From: Candidatus Rokuibacteriota bacterium
GTDB taxonomy: Bacteria; Methylomirabilota; Methylomirabilia; Rokubacteriales; CSP1-6
Direction of reading: 5' to 3'
Assembly (NCBI GenBank): GCA_003221695.1
Contig: QHSX01000038.1
Span: 186,001 to 250,000, forward strand
Length of the DNA stretch: 64,000 nt
Shown here piece after piece: positions 42,181-50,393 of the stretch. The notes under the pieces were generated by a model that saw only the letters and a list, made by a program, of their open reading frames with translations, did no database searches and was not told the DNA's origin. A program made the translations under genes and the position numbers. Numbering within the stretch: the first letter of the stretch is position 1; the number at the start of each line of letters is the position of its first letter.

Positions 42181-43415
42181 CGGCGGTCCGCGTCCACTGC
42201 GAAGAAGCGGAGCGCGCGGCCGCGCTCGCCTTCGACCTGCGCGCGCTCTCCGACGACTTCTACGACGACCCGTTCCCCACCTACCGAGGGCTGCGGCGCT
42301 GGGACCCCGTGCACCGCTGCCCCGACGACTCCTACTTCCTCACGCGCTACGACGACGTCGTCACCGTCTATGCGGACCACCACGCGTGGAGCTCAGACAA
42401 ACGCGTGGAGTTCGCGCCGAAGTTCGGCACGAGCCCACTCTACGAGCACCACACCACGAGCGTCGTCTTCCGCGACCCGCCCGATCACACGCGCATCCGG
42501 AGGCTCTTCGCCCCGGCGTTCACGCCGAAGGCGCTCGCGGCGCTCGAGCCGCGCGTCGTCCGGTTCGTCGACGGGCTCCTCGACGGCGCGGCGGCCCGGG
42601 GCGGGATGGACGTGGTGGACGACTTCGCCGCCGCGTTGCCCGTGCAGCTTATCGGCGACATGCTGGGCGTGCCGCAGGAGGAGCGCGGGCCGCTCCGCGG
42701 CTGGTCGCTCGCGATCCTCGGGGCGCTCGAGCCGGAGCCGGGCCCCGAGCGCCTCGAGGTGGGCAGCCGCGCCGTCGAGGAGTTCAAAGACTACCTCCGC
42801 CGGCTGATCGCCGACCGGCGGCGGCGCCCGTCCACCGACCCCGGCGAGATCCTCTCGGCGCTCCTCGCGGCGGAGGACGCCGGCGACCGGCTCACCGAGC
42901 TCGAGCTCCTGCACCAGTGCATCTTTCTCCTCAACGCGGGCCACGAGACCACGACGAACCTGATCGCCAACGCCGTCGTGAGCCTCCTCGAGCACCCCGC
43001 GGAGCTGGCGCGCCTGCGAGCGGAGCCGGCGCTCCTGGGGACCGCCGTGGAGGAGTTCCTGCGCTTCCAGAGCCCGAACCAGCTCGGCAACCGCCGCGCC
43101 GCACGCGACGCGGTGATCGGCTCGGTCGAGATGCTCGCGGGGACGCTCGTCACGCTCGGGATCGGTGCGGCCAACCGCGACCCCGCCCAGTTCCACGAGC
43201 CGGACCGCCTCGACCTCGCGCGCACGCCCAATCGCCACCTCGCGTTCATCACCGGCATCCACGCCTGCGCCGGGATGTGGCTCGCGCGGATGGAGGGCCG
43301 TGTCGCGATCGGCCGACTCGTCGCCCGGTTCCCGAATCTGCGCGCGTCGGGGCGGCCGGTGCGCGCCCGGCGGGCACGCTTCCGGGTGGTGAGCTCCTTC
43401 CCCGTCGCCGTATGA
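42177..43415 (+). CDS. Cytochrome P450
   Basis: 412 aa, soluble bacterial P450, GTG start overlapping the dioxygenase stop (GTGA). Features: VFRDPPDHTRIRRLFAPAFT (C-helix), LLNAGHETTTNLIANAVVSL (I-helix with the AGxET/T oxygen-activation motif), VEEFLRFQSPNQLGNR (K-helix ExxR), and FITGIHACAGMWLARMEG (heme loop with proximal Cys). It resembles CYP107/CYP109-like enzymes. It needs ferredoxin partners from elsewhere. A role in hydroxylating an aromatic or terpenoid compound is inferred from its neighbour. Confidence 0.94.
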   Translation: MTAVRVHCEEAERAAALAFDLRALSDDFYDDPFPTYRGLRRWDPVHRCPDDSYFLTRYDDVVTVYADHHAWSSDKRVEFAPKFGTSPLYEHHTTSVVFRDPPDHTRIRRLFAPAFTPKALAALEPRVVRFVDGLLDGAAARGGMDVVDDFAAALPVQLIGDMLGVPQEERGPLRGWSLAILGALEPEPGPERLEVGSRAVEEFKDYLRRLIADRRRRPSTDPGEILSALLAAEDAGDRLTELELLHQCIFLLNAGHETTTNLIANAVVSLLEHPAELARLRAEPALLGTAVEEFLRFQSPNQLGNRRAARDAVIGSVEMLAGTLVTLGIGAANRDPAQFHEPDRLDLARTPNRHLAFITGIHACAGMWLARMEGRVAIGRLVARFPNLRASGRPVRARRARFRVVSSFPVAV

Positions 43416-43452
43416 CGCGTCTCCCGCTCCGCCTCCTGCTCGAGCCGTACCG

Positions 43453-43704
43453 CTGACCTCCGCTGGCGTCGTCGTCGCCTGCCCGTGCGGCGAGGTGTAC
43501 GAGCTCAGGCCCGAGTACGCGGGCCGGCTCCTCGAATGCCCCGCGTGCGGGCGCCACCTGCGCGCCGGGCCGGCGCCGGGGACGGGCCAGCCGGCGGCGT
43601 CGCAGGGCGATCCCGCGTTCGACCGCGACGTGTTCCTCCTGCGCGCCGTGCAGAACGGCGTGGCTATGTGCTTGCGCTGTTCGACACCCTCAATCTCCTC
43701 TTAG
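43453..43704 (+). pseudogene. Zinc-ribbon protein remnant
   Basis: The frame open from 43453 reads ACPCGEVYELRPEYAGRLLE then CPACGRHLRAGP, a tidy two-knuckle zinc ribbon, followed by FDRDVFLLRAV and then a sequence that looks non-coding up to TAG at 43704. The only non-CTG start (GTG 43495) would discard the first CPC knuckle. Either a CTG start is used or the gene is a decayed fragment. The abrupt change after FLLR fits a truncated or frameshifted gene. 43416-43700 otherwise holds nothing I can support. Confidence 0.4.
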
Positions 43705-44651
43705 AGGTCGCGGGCGGCGGGCAGGTGAGGGAGGGACGCGGCGGCGCGGACGGCGCGGCAGATCGCGCGTGCGACCGCGTCGGCCGCGGCCACGCCGAGG
43801 CGGGTCAGGTCGGCGCGGACGTCGCCCAGCGCGAGCGTGAAGAGGGTGTCGCCGTCGAACGCGGTGTGGGGCGGCGAGAGCGCGCGCGCGAAGCCGAGCA
43901 TTCCGAGCGAGGCGAGCATGGCGGCCCCGGCGCGGTCGAGGCCGGCGTTCGTCGCGACCACGCCGATCGTCGTGTGCTCCGGCGCGGCGAAGCGGCCGAG
44001 CGTGGCGCCGGCCAGGAGCTCCTTGGCCGAGTCCACGAGGCGTCGCCCCTCGGCGCCGTCGCGCGTGCCGGCGACGAGGGCGCCCGTGTCGGGATCGCGC
44101 ACGTCACCGACGGCGTTGACCGCCACGAGCGCGCCGACGACGACCTCGCCGAGCCGCACGCTCGCGCTGCCGATGCCGCCGCGCATCGCCCGGGCGATGC
44201 CGTGGATCTTGCCGACGCTCGCTCCGGCGCCCGCGCCGACGCTGCCCTCGGCCACGGGGCTCGCGACGGCGCGCGCGGCCGCGTCGTACCCCATCTCGCG
44301 CGTGGGGCGGGCGCGGCGGTCGCCGACGCCGAGGTCGAAGAGGAAGGCGCCCGGCACGTGCGGGACGACCGCGGGGCCCGCGGCGAAGCCGACGCCGCGC
44401 TCCTCGAGCCAGCGCATGACGCCGTAGATCGCCTCCTCGCCGAACCGGCTGCCGCCGCCGAGGACGACGCCGTTGACCGTCGCGACGAGGTGGCGGGGGT
44501 GGAGGTAGTCGAGACCGACGACGTCGTTGGCGCCGCCGCGGAGCGCGACGCCGCACGTCGCGGCGCGGTCGCACAGCACGACCGTGACGCCGGTGAGGCC
44601 GACCGGGTCGGTCGCGTGACCGACGCGGATCCCCGGGACGTCGGTGATCAC
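43701..44651 (-). CDS. P1-family (DmpA/NylC-like) peptidase
   Basis: 316 aa from a GTG at 44651. It opens ITDVPGIRVGHATDPVGLTG, typical of the P1/S58 family. It then has TCGVALRGGANDVVGLD, NGVVLGGGSRFGEEAIYGVM, GSVGAGAGASVGKIHG and HTTIGVVATNAGLDRAGAAM. The last block bears the Thr nucleophile region (T-T-I-G-V-V) at the autocleavage site seen in NylC/DmpA-like enzymes. Members are N-terminal nucleophile aminopeptidases that cleave D-amino-acid or beta-peptide bonds. It overlaps the upstream gene (GTGA) in a three-gene minus operon. Confidence 0.88.
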   Translation of the reverse strand: MITDVPGIRVGHATDPVGLTGVTVVLCDRAATCGVALRGGANDVVGLDYLHPRHLVATVNGVVLGGGSRFGEEAIYGVMRWLEERGVGFAAGPAVVPHVPGAFLFDLGVGDRRARPTREMGYDAAARAVASPVAEGSVGAGAGASVGKIHGIARAMRGGIGSASVRLGEVVVGALVAVNAVGDVRDPDTGALVAGTRDGAEGRRLVDSAKELLAGATLGRFAAPEHTTIGVVATNAGLDRAGAAMLASLGMLGFARALSPPHTAFDGDTLFTLALGDVRADLTRLGVAAADAVARAICRAVRAAASLPHLPAARDL

Positions 44652-45697
44652 GCGCCGGGCTTGCGGCTGACGTCGGAGGCGCGGAGGCGGCCCGACGCGA
44701 CTTCCGCCGCGACCTCGAGGGCCCGCCGGGTGAGGGCGCGCGCAAACGGGTGACGACTCACGTCGGCGTCCGGGTCGGCGAGGGCGGCCGCCGCGGCGCG
44801 GGCGAGCCCGCCCGTGTCGGCGCGCTCCGTCGCGTCGAACACGAGCGCCATCTCGGCGAGTCGCCGCGCCCAGCGCCGGCGCGCCTCGGGGCCGAGCTCG
44901 CGCGCGATCACGCGGCCGACGATCGCGTCCTCGCGCTCGGCCTTGGTCTGGTCGGAGACGACGAGGCGGCTCTCGCGGGCCGCGAGGAGATCGACCGCGT
45001 CGGCCTGCACGGCCTCCGGATCGAGGAACCAGCCGGCCGTCTCGGGGAGCTCCGCGAGCGCGGCCGAGCGCTCGACCAGCGCGGGATCGGCGGCCGGAAG
45101 CGGGAGCGGCACCGGCGGGGTCGCGCCATCGAACAGCCGGCGCCAGCGCGCGAAGGCTTCGGGCGGCGCGGTTCCGAGCGCCTGGTGAAGGGCGAGCGCC
45201 TCGGCGGCGAGGCCCCGCGCGCGCGGGGGATCGCACTCGACCCACGGGAGCTTCTGCGACGCCCGGAGGGCCGCGAGCTCGGCCTCGAGCCGCCGCTTGG
45301 TGATCTCGCCGCCCGCGACCTCGAGGATGCCGGCCGTGTCGTTGACGATGAGCGAGCAGAGCGTGGCGCCGCCGAAGCCGCCCTCGAACAGGATCCACAC
45401 GGCGCGCGAGCCGCTGCCGTCGACGCCCGAGACCCACGCGCGCGTGGCGCGCTCGGCCGCGCGCTCGACGACGGGGCGCGGCGCCGGCCGCGGCGGCGGC
45501 GTCACGCCCCGCTGCGCCAGCCGGTAGAGCGCCCGCTTCGCGGCGCGGCGCACCGCGCGCTCGGCGCCCGAGGCGAGCGCGGCCAGCGCGGGCAGGGCCT
45601 CGGCGCCGTGGGCGTCGGCAAACGAGCGGAGCGTGTCGTCCAGGGCGTCCTCGGCGAGGCCGCGGAGCCGCTCGGCGTCGAGGACGGGCGCGGTCAT
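44648..45697 (-). CDS. Conserved protein of unknown function with HEAT-like N-terminus
   Basis: 349 aa, soluble, no signal. The N-terminal 75 residues look helical and repeat-like (LPALAALASGAERAVRRAAK), then VSGVDGSGSRAVWILFEGGF introduces a beta segment. The C-half is helical with many charged residues. No catalytic motif or family was recognised. It is very GC-rich, but the frame shows normal third-position bias and overlaps both neighbours by 4 nt, so it is a real gene in the operon with the P1 peptidase. Confidence 0.6.
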   Translation of the reverse strand: MTAPVLDAERLRGLAEDALDDTLRSFADAHGAEALPALAALASGAERAVRRAAKRALYRLAQRGVTPPPRPAPRPVVERAAERATRAWVSGVDGSGSRAVWILFEGGFGGATLCSLIVNDTAGILEVAGGEITKRRLEAELAALRASQKLPWVECDPPRARGLAAEALALHQALGTAPPEAFARWRRLFDGATPPVPLPLPAADPALVERSAALAELPETAGWFLDPEAVQADAVDLLAARESRLVVSDQTKAEREDAIVGRVIARELGPEARRRWARRLAEMALVFDATERADTGGLARAAAAALADPDADVSRHPFARALTRRALEVAAEVASGRLRASDVSRKPGA

Positions 45698-46215
45698 CCG
45701 AAGCGGAACCCGAAGAACGGGTGCTGCGGATGGTCGTGGAAGTGGACCTTGTGTGCGTACTCGAGCACGGCCACGTAGCGCTCGAAGCGGTCGGCGAGCC
45801 GTCGGTAGAGCGGCGCGCCGGCGCCGCCCGTGCGCGAGCTCGCGCGGTCGTGCTCGGAGACGAAGGCGTAGGCGCGCTTGCCCTGGTCGATGTAGTAGCG
45901 GGTCGAGGCGGTCTGCTCGACGCGCTCTGGGAAGATCCCGGTCATGAAGAGTGTGAAGTCGCCGATGTGCCGTCGCACGACCACCTCGCGCTCGGGCTGG
46001 AAGGACGCCCGGTCCTCCCAGACGGCCTGTGTCTCGAGGAGCATGTCCACGACCGTCTCGAGGCGCGGCATCGCGAGCCCCCGCGGGTAGAGATTGTCGG
46101 TGCGCGCGAAGCGCGTGAGGAGATCGGCGAGGTACGCCGAGGCGGGATCGTCGCCCAGGGCCAGGTCGCGGAGGCTCGCTCCGATCGCCCGACCGAAGAA
46201 CTTCCGGAGCTCCAC
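45694..46215 (-). CDS. Conserved protein of unknown function
   Basis: 173 aa from a GTG at 46215. It is mostly helical: MPRLETVVDMLLETQAVWED, REVVVRRHIGDFTLFMTGIF and ASTRYYIDQGKRAYAFVSEH. The closing segment, KVHFHDHPQHPFFGFRFG, is rich in His and aromatic residues. No known family was recognised. First gene of the minus operon 46215-43701, with a TATCAT hexamer 7 nt before the start, so probably leaderless. It diverges from the coiled-coil gene at 46255 across a 39-nt gap. Confidence 0.6.
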   Translation of the reverse strand: MELRKFFGRAIGASLRDLALGDDPASAYLADLLTRFARTDNLYPRGLAMPRLETVVDMLLETQAVWEDRASFQPEREVVVRRHIGDFTLFMTGIFPERVEQTASTRYYIDQGKRAYAFVSEHDRASSRTGGAGAPLYRRLADRFERYVAVLEYAHKVHFHDHPQHPFFGFRFG

Positions 46216-46222
46216 AATCCGG

Positions 46223-46228
46223 ATGATA
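46223..46228 (-). promoter_or_regulatory. -10 box TATCAT of the minus operon
   Basis: TATCAT on the minus strand ends 7 nt before the GTG at 46215, with no SD. It is back-to-back with the plus-strand box at 46241. Confidence 0.45.
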
Positions 46229-46240
46229 GCAAAACCTTGC

Positions 46241-46246
46241 TAGAAT
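46241..46246 (+). promoter_or_regulatory. -10 box TAGAAT of the 46255 gene
   Basis: TAGAAT ends 8 nt before the GTG at 46255 and no SD is present. Two opposite leaderless-type promoters therefore share about 39 nt. Confidence 0.45.
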
Positions 46247-46254
46247 CCGAGCCC

Positions 46255-46563
46255 GTGGCCGAGCGGTCGGGTGCCAAGCTCTCCTGGATGCTCGTCGTGG
46301 CGAGCCTGCTGTTCTTGGTCCTCCTGCTCTATGTCATGTTCGTCGGCTACCTGCCCGCGAAGCAGCGGATGGCGGGGCTCGAGCGCGAGCTCCGGCAGCT
46401 CTACCGGCACGAGGCGGAGCTCCAGCTGAAGCTCCAGGCGCAGGAGCAGGGGCAGACGCAGCGCGAGCGCCAGCTCGCGACGCTCGCCGCCGAGCGCGCC
46501 GCGCTGGCCAAGCGCGTCGAGGCGCTCGAGCGCGAGCTCGCGGCCGCGCGCGGACGCCGCTGA
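46255..46563 (+). CDS. Small single-helix membrane protein with coiled coil
   Basis: 102 aa from a GTG at 46255. Residues about 10-32 form one membrane helix (SWMLVVASLLFLVLLLYVMF). From about 38 to the end comes a continuous coiled coil (RMAGLERELRQLYRHEAELQ, then LAALAKRVEALEREL-like heptads). Same architecture and size as the protein at 20694, but without clear sequence identity. Function unknown; membrane tether or scaffold is inferred. It ends 7 nt before the convergent hisC. Confidence 0.6.
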   Translation: MAERSGAKLSWMLVVASLLFLVLLLYVMFVGYLPAKQRMAGLERELRQLYRHEAELQLKLQAQEQGQTQRERQLATLAAERAALAKRVEALERELAAARGRR

Positions 46564-46570
46564 GCGCGCG

Positions 46571-47644
46571 TTACAACACCCCGAGCAGCCTCTCGTCCGT
46601 CTCGCGGAGGCCCAGCGAGATCCGGAGGTGGCCGGGGAAGCCCACGCCGGCGCCGTCCCGCACGAGGAGACCCGCGCGGAGGAGCTTGTCCCTGAGGGCC
46701 GCCGCGTCGGGGACCTTCACGAGCAGGAAGTTCGCCTGGGACGGCGGGAAGGCGTACCCGCGCTTCCGCAAGCCCGCCGAGACGAACGCGCGCTCCTCGA
46801 GGACGAGGCGTCGGGTCTGTTCCCGGTGCTCCCCGTCCTCGAGCGCCGCGAGCGCCGCCGCCTGGCCCAGGCGGTTGACGTTGTAGGGCGCGCGCACGCG
46901 GTTCAGGCGATCGCACGTCTCCGCGGTCGCCACCGTGTAACCCACGCGGAGCCCCGCGAGCCCCGCGATCTTCGAGAAGGTCCGCAGCACGATCAGGCGC
47001 GGATAGCGCGCGAGGAGGCCGACGCCGTCGGGATACTCCGGATCGTCCGCGAAGTCGCAGTAGGCCTCGTCGAGGAGGACGAGCGGCGGGTCGGCGCCGA
47101 GCGCGTCGAGGAAGGCGAGAAGCGGCGCCTTCTTGATGATCGTCCCCGCCGGATTGTGCGGCGAGCAGAGGATCACGGCCTTCGTCCGCCCGGTGACCTT
47201 CCGGCGCATGTCGTCGAGGTCGGTCTCGTACCCGGCGAGCGGGCTCGCGACGACCCGCGCGCCCGCGAGGATGGCCGAGGTCGCGTACGGCTCGAAGGAG
47301 GGCTCGGGGACGACGACCTCGTCGCCACGCTCGAACGCCGCGAGCGCCACGAGCGCGATCAGCTCGTCGGCGCCGTTGCCGACGACGAGCTGCTCGGGCG
47401 CGACGCCGAGCCGCTGGGCGAGGGCCTCACGCAGCGCGAGGGCGCCACCGTCGGGGTAGAGGTGCACGCGCGTCGCCTCGTGCGCGATCGCGGCGACGAC
47501 GCGAGGCGAGGGTCCGAGGGGGTTCTCGTTCGCCGACAGGCGCACGAGCTCCGGCAGGCCGAGCTCCGCCGCGAGCCGCTCGAGGGGCTTCCCCGCGTCG
47601 TACGGGGTCATCCCGTCGAGGACGGCGCGCCAGACGTTCCTCAC
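46571..47644 (-). CDS. hisC: Histidinol-phosphate aminotransferase
   Basis: 357 aa from a GTG at 47644, fold-type I PLP enzyme. Blocks: VRLSANENPLGPSPRVVAAI, VVGNGADELIALVALAAF, VVLLDEAYCDFADDPEYP-like (PLP-contact Asp/Tyr), RTFSKIAGLAGLRVGYTVA (Schiff-base Lys) and GFPGHLRISLGLRETDERL (substrate-carboxylate Arg). It transfers an amino group between histidinol phosphate and 2-oxoglutarate in histidine synthesis, sometimes also acting on aromatic amino acids. No other his gene is near. The start has TAGAAT 6 nt upstream. Confidence 0.92.
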   Translation of the reverse strand: MRNVWRAVLDGMTPYDAGKPLERLAAELGLPELVRLSANENPLGPSPRVVAAIAHEATRVHLYPDGGALALREALAQRLGVAPEQLVVGNGADELIALVALAAFERGDEVVVPEPSFEPYATSAILAGARVVASPLAGYETDLDDMRRKVTGRTKAVILCSPHNPAGTIIKKAPLLAFLDALGADPPLVLLDEAYCDFADDPEYPDGVGLLARYPRLIVLRTFSKIAGLAGLRVGYTVATAETCDRLNRVRAPYNVNRLGQAAALAALEDGEHREQTRRLVLEERAFVSAGLRKRGYAFPPSQANFLLVKVPDAAALRDKLLRAGLLVRDGAGVGFPGHLRISLGLRETDERLLGVL

Positions 47645-47650
47645 GGCCCC

Positions 47651-47656
47651 ATTCTA
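47651..47656 (-). promoter_or_regulatory. -10 box TAGAAT of hisC
   Basis: On the minus strand TAGAAT ends 6 nt before the hisC GTG. A 17-nt spacer places a weak -35 on the same hexamer (47674-47679) that serves glnD in the other direction. Confidence 0.5.
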
Positions 47657-47673
47657 GTAAGTCTGCGTCGGAT

Positions 47674-47703
47674 TTGACAGTCTTCGTTCCCGGTTGCTAC
47701 GCT
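47674..47703 (+). promoter_or_regulatory. glnD: Promoter of glnD
   Basis: TTGACA (47674-47679), 18-nt spacer, TACGCT (47698-47703). The ATG at 47713 is 9 nt on, so the message is leaderless or nearly so. An in-frame TTG at 47674 is the -35 itself and is rejected as a start. Confidence 0.65.
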
Positions 47704-47712
47704 CTGGCCGTC

Positions 47713-50391
47713 ATGTCCGTCGAGCTGTATCGCCGGGCCCGGCGTGCAGAGGCCAGAGCGCCGCGCGCGCCCGAGCGGCGGCGCCTTCGCCTCGAGTTTT
47801 TCCGTCAGGCCCTTGCCGAGGGATACGACGCGCTCAAGGTGCGTCACGCCGAGGGCGCGTCGGGCCAGGAGTCCGTCCGCACCCACGCGCGGCTGATGGA
47901 CGACGTGATCTTCTCGCTCACGCGCCTCATCGCCGCCGACGCGGTCGGCGACGGCCTCGAGGCGACGCCGCTGGTCGTCATCGCGCTCGGCGGCTACGGC
48001 CGGGGGGAGCTCCACCCGCTCTCGGATGTCGACCTCATGGTCATTTACGGCGACGTGATGTCGCCGTACGTGCAGCGGATGATGCAGGAGCTGCTCTACT
48101 CCCTCTGGGACCTCGGGCTCCACGTCGGCCACAGCCTCCGCTCGCTCGACGACTGCGTCGCGATGGCGCACACGGACTTTCCGAGCCGCACGTCCATGCA
48201 GGAGGCGCGCTTCCTCGCGGGCGAGCGGCGCCTGTTCGCGCGCTTCCAGCGGGTGCTGCGCGAGAACGTTTTCAGCCGTGACTTCGGCCAGTTCCTCGAG
48301 ACGACCCTGGTGGAACGCGACGCGCGCTACCGCAAGCACGGCGCGTCCCCGTACATCGGCGAGCCGAACGTCAAGGAGTCGGCGGGTGGCCTGCGCGACA
48401 TGCACACGGCCATGTGGCTCGGCGAGGCGAAGTTCGGCGCCCGCACGCTGCGCGAGCTCGCCGACAAGGGGCTCATCACGCCGCGCGAGCAGGCGGCGGC
48501 GGATGGCGCGCTGACGTTCCTCTGGCGCGTGCGCAACGAGCTCCACTTCTTCTCGGGCCATAAGAACGACGTCCTCACGCGCGACCTCCAGCCTCGGATC
48601 GCCAAGAACCTCGGTTACGAGAACGACGAGACGTCGCTCGGCGTCGAGCGCTTCATGCGCGACTACTATCTGCACGCGCGGGTCATCCACCGGGTGTCGA
48701 AGCGGCTCATCGCGCGCTGCCAGGAGACGCTCTCGCGTCGCGGCTCCGCCGAGCGGCGCCAGCGGCAGCAGGCCCTCGCGGACGGGCTCGTGTTCTTCGA
48801 CGGCCGGCTCCACCTCGCCGACCGCGACCCCTCGCAGCTCCGGACGGATCCGGCCCGTCTCATGAAGGTGTTCTGGCACCTGCACCGGCTGGGCTGCGAG
48901 CTGGCGCTCGATCTCGAGCGAGCGGTGGAGGACTCGCTCCACCTCGTCGACGACGCGTTCCGCCGGGCGGACGCGGTCCGGGAGCTCTTCCTGGACGTCT
49001 GCCGGACGTGGGGCCGCGCGGCCCAGACGTTCTCGGAGATGCACGAGCTGGGGCTCCTCGGCCGCTATCTGCCCGAGTTCGGCGCGCTGACGTGCCTGGT
49101 GCAGTACGACGCCTACCACAAGTTCTCCGCGGATCAGCACTCGTTGTTGGCCGTCGAGCACCTCGAGGCGCTGGCGCCCGGCCAGTCGGCGGAGTCGGAG
49201 GGGGCCGCGCACGTCCTCAGCGAGGTGGAGAAGCCCGAACTCCTGATGCTGGGGATGCTGCTCCACGACATCGGCAAGGCGAAGGGGCACGGCCATGTCG
49301 CCAAGGGCATCCCGCTGGTGCGCGAGCTGACCGCGCGCCTGGGGCTCCCGGCCGCCGACGCGGCCGTCGTCGAGTTCCTCGTGGCGCACCACCTGACAAT
49401 GTCGCACGTCGCCCAGCGGCGCGACATCGACGACCCGCGGACGGTCACCGACTTCGCCGCCGCCGTCAGCGACCCGTCGCGGTTGCGCATGCTCTACCTC
49501 CTGACCTATGCCGACATGCGCGCCGTCGGCCCCGGCGTCCTCACGCCCTGGCAGGCGCGAATCCTGCACGAGCTCTACACCCGGACGCTCGCCGCCCTCA
49601 CCGGCGGCCGCGTGGCGAAGCCGAGCCGGACGAAGCTCGCGGAGCGGCTGCACGCGGCGGCGAAGCGCGAGGTGGACCTCCAGGCCGTGAAGGCGCACCT
49701 CGCGATGATGGCCGACCGCTACCTCGAGTCCACGAGCGTGCAACGGATGGCCGAGCACTTGCGGCTGCTCGGCGGCCTCGGCGAGACGCCGGTGGTGACC
49801 GCGCTGTTCCAGCATCCCGACCTCGGGTCCTCCGACCTCGTGGTCGTCACGCGCGACCTGCCCGGCCTCTTCTCGCTGATCGCGGGTACACTCGCGGCGA
49901 GCGACGTCAACATCATCTCGGCGCAGATCCACACGCGCGCGGACGGCATTGCGATCGACACCTTCCAGGTGAACGACCCGGTGGGCGAGGTGATCGGCTC
50001 GCCCGCCCGCTGGGCGCGCCCGCTCGAAGCGCTCCGCGCCGTGCTCACCGGCGAGCAGACCGTGCCCGCGCTCCTCGCCCGGCGTCGCGCCGCGGGACGC
50101 GAGGCGACGGGCCCTGGTGGCCCGCCGAAGATCGCCCTCGACAACCAGCTCTCGGACACCGCCACGGTGATCGAGGTGAAGTGCCCGGACCGGCTCGGTC
50201 TGCTCTACCTCATCACGCGGACGCTCGCCGGGCTCGGGCTCGACATCGTGAGCGCGCGGATCGCGACCGAGATCGACCAGGCGTTCGACACGTTTTACGT
50301 GCAGGACCACGAGGGGCGGAAGATCGAGGATCCGGAGACGCTCGAGCGCGCCCGCGAGGCGCTCGAGCAGGCGCTCGGGCAGTCGATCTGA
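47713..50391 (+). CDS. glnD: [Protein-PII] uridylyltransferase / uridylyl-removing enzyme
   Basis: 892 aa, four-domain GlnD. Nucleotidyltransferase motif GGYGRGELHPLSDVDLMVIY lies at about 93-112. The GlnE/GlnD-type helical region follows (VKESAGGLRDMHTAMWLGEA). The HD phosphohydrolase has FSADQHSLLAVEHLEAL and MLLHDIGKAKGHGHVAKG. Two ACT domains near the end read VVTRDLPGLFSLIAGTLAAS and EVKCPDRLGLLYLITRTLAG. It adds UMP to PII under nitrogen limitation and removes it when glutamine is high. All domains are complete. The downstream fusion gene starts 2 nt after the stop. Confidence 0.95.
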   Translation: MSVELYRRARRAEARAPRAPERRRLRLEFFRQALAEGYDALKVRHAEGASGQESVRTHARLMDDVIFSLTRLIAADAVGDGLEATPLVVIALGGYGRGELHPLSDVDLMVIYGDVMSPYVQRMMQELLYSLWDLGLHVGHSLRSLDDCVAMAHTDFPSRTSMQEARFLAGERRLFARFQRVLRENVFSRDFGQFLETTLVERDARYRKHGASPYIGEPNVKESAGGLRDMHTAMWLGEAKFGARTLRELADKGLITPREQAAADGALTFLWRVRNELHFFSGHKNDVLTRDLQPRIAKNLGYENDETSLGVERFMRDYYLHARVIHRVSKRLIARCQETLSRRGSAERRQRQQALADGLVFFDGRLHLADRDPSQLRTDPARLMKVFWHLHRLGCELALDLERAVEDSLHLVDDAFRRADAVRELFLDVCRTWGRAAQTFSEMHELGLLGRYLPEFGALTCLVQYDAYHKFSADQHSLLAVEHLEALAPGQSAESEGAAHVLSEVEKPELLMLGMLLHDIGKAKGHGHVAKGIPLVRELTARLGLPAADAAVVEFLVAHHLTMSHVAQRRDIDDPRTVTDFAAAVSDPSRLRMLYLLTYADMRAVGPGVLTPWQARILHELYTRTLAALTGGRVAKPSRTKLAERLHAAAKREVDLQAVKAHLAMMADRYLESTSVQRMAEHLRLLGGLGETPVVTALFQHPDLGSSDLVVVTRDLPGLFSLIAGTLAASDVNIISAQIHTRADGIAIDTFQVNDPVGEVIGSPARWARPLEALRAVLTGEQTVPALLARRRAAGREATGPGGPPKIALDNQLSDTATVIEVKCPDRLGLLYLITRTLAGLGLDIVSARIATEIDQAFDTFYVQDHEGRKIEDPETLERAREALEQALGQSI

Positions 50392-50393
50392 CG

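Noticed and set aside
47674-47713. TTG at 47674 as the glnD start
   Set aside because: It is the -35 hexamer of the promoter itself; the ATG at 47713 follows the -10 box by 9 nt.
47641-50310. An 889-codon minus-strand frame opposite glnD
   Set aside because: Low-complexity sequence rich in Arg, Glu, Val and His without motifs; glnD on the other strand is complete.
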